A stretch of 12,024 nt of DNA from Deinococcus alpinitundrae (GTDB taxonomy: Bacteria > Deinococcota > Deinococci > Deinococcales > Deinococcaceae). Below, piece after piece: positions 12,013 to 12,024 of this stretch. The DNA is taken from the NCBI RefSeq assembly GCF_009982895.1, contig NZ_WXZL01000052.1, positions 1 through 12,024 of the forward strand. Direction: 5' to 3'. Below the pieces are notes generated by a model, which saw only the letters and a list, made by a program, of their open reading frames with translations, did not search any database and was not told the DNA's origin. Within the stretch, counting starts at the first letter, position 1. Every line of letters starts with the position of its first letter. The position numbers and the translations under genes are program-made.

Positions 12013-12024
12013 ATGCCAGGACGC
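12013..12024 (+). CDS. Start of a gene cut by the window edge
   Basis: ATG 12013 is preceded at five bases by AAGGAG (12002-12007) and begins M-P-G-R. Only four codons are visible, so no function can be assigned. It lies 78 nt after the recQ breakpoint and could be part of the element that truncated recQ; that is inference. Confidence 0.45.

Overview
The window looks like accessory DNA of a Deinococcus-type bacterium. This is inferred from the high GC content, the RecQ-like reading frame, and the secreted/Ig-like lipoprotein and LuxR-MalT cassette styles; nothing here is a species marker. Intact genes alternate with truncated, frameshifted and stop-containing ones. That pattern, together with an IS5-family end and an integrase stub, suggests a plasmid or an eroding genomic island.

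Layout. (1) 1-97: the end of an IS5-family insertion sequence, with the first codons of its transposase. (2) 86-3943, minus strand: a three-gene cassette of a large MalT-like LuxR regulator, a 94-aa conserved small protein and a multi-pass membrane protein. The last helix of the membrane protein appears to be cut off by the IS. (3) 4150-5600: a minus-strand terminator, a tyrosine-recombinase stub, then two tandem copies of a two-gene winged-helix module. Of the four module genes only the last (5182-5490) is intact. Perfect and near-perfect dyads lie around them. (4) 5601-5878: an orphan minus-strand coding remnant and a complex inverted repeat.

(5) 5879-9008, plus strand: an 875-aa lipoprotein of Ig-like repeats whose last ~190 residues are encoded by strikingly AT-rich DNA, then a 136-aa exported protein. 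A perfect 22-bp inverted repeat closes this unit, facing the C-terminal remnant of a globin. (6) 9284-10283: mostly non-coding or decayed DNA, with a zinc-finger-like reading frame, an 11-C tract and one frameshifted remnant. (7) 10270-11109, minus strand: a PPP-type metallophosphatase behind a nine-codon leader ORF, a terminator-like hairpin and a 38-codon ORF. (8) 11161-11934: a recQ copy with an internal in-frame deletion and no C-terminal half, then the start of another gene at the right edge.

Working together: the LuxR regulator probably controls its own cassette. The winged-helix pairs look like self-regulating DNA-binding modules carried with an integrase. The two exported proteins probably act at the cell surface. 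No CRISPR array, rRNA or tRNA was seen.
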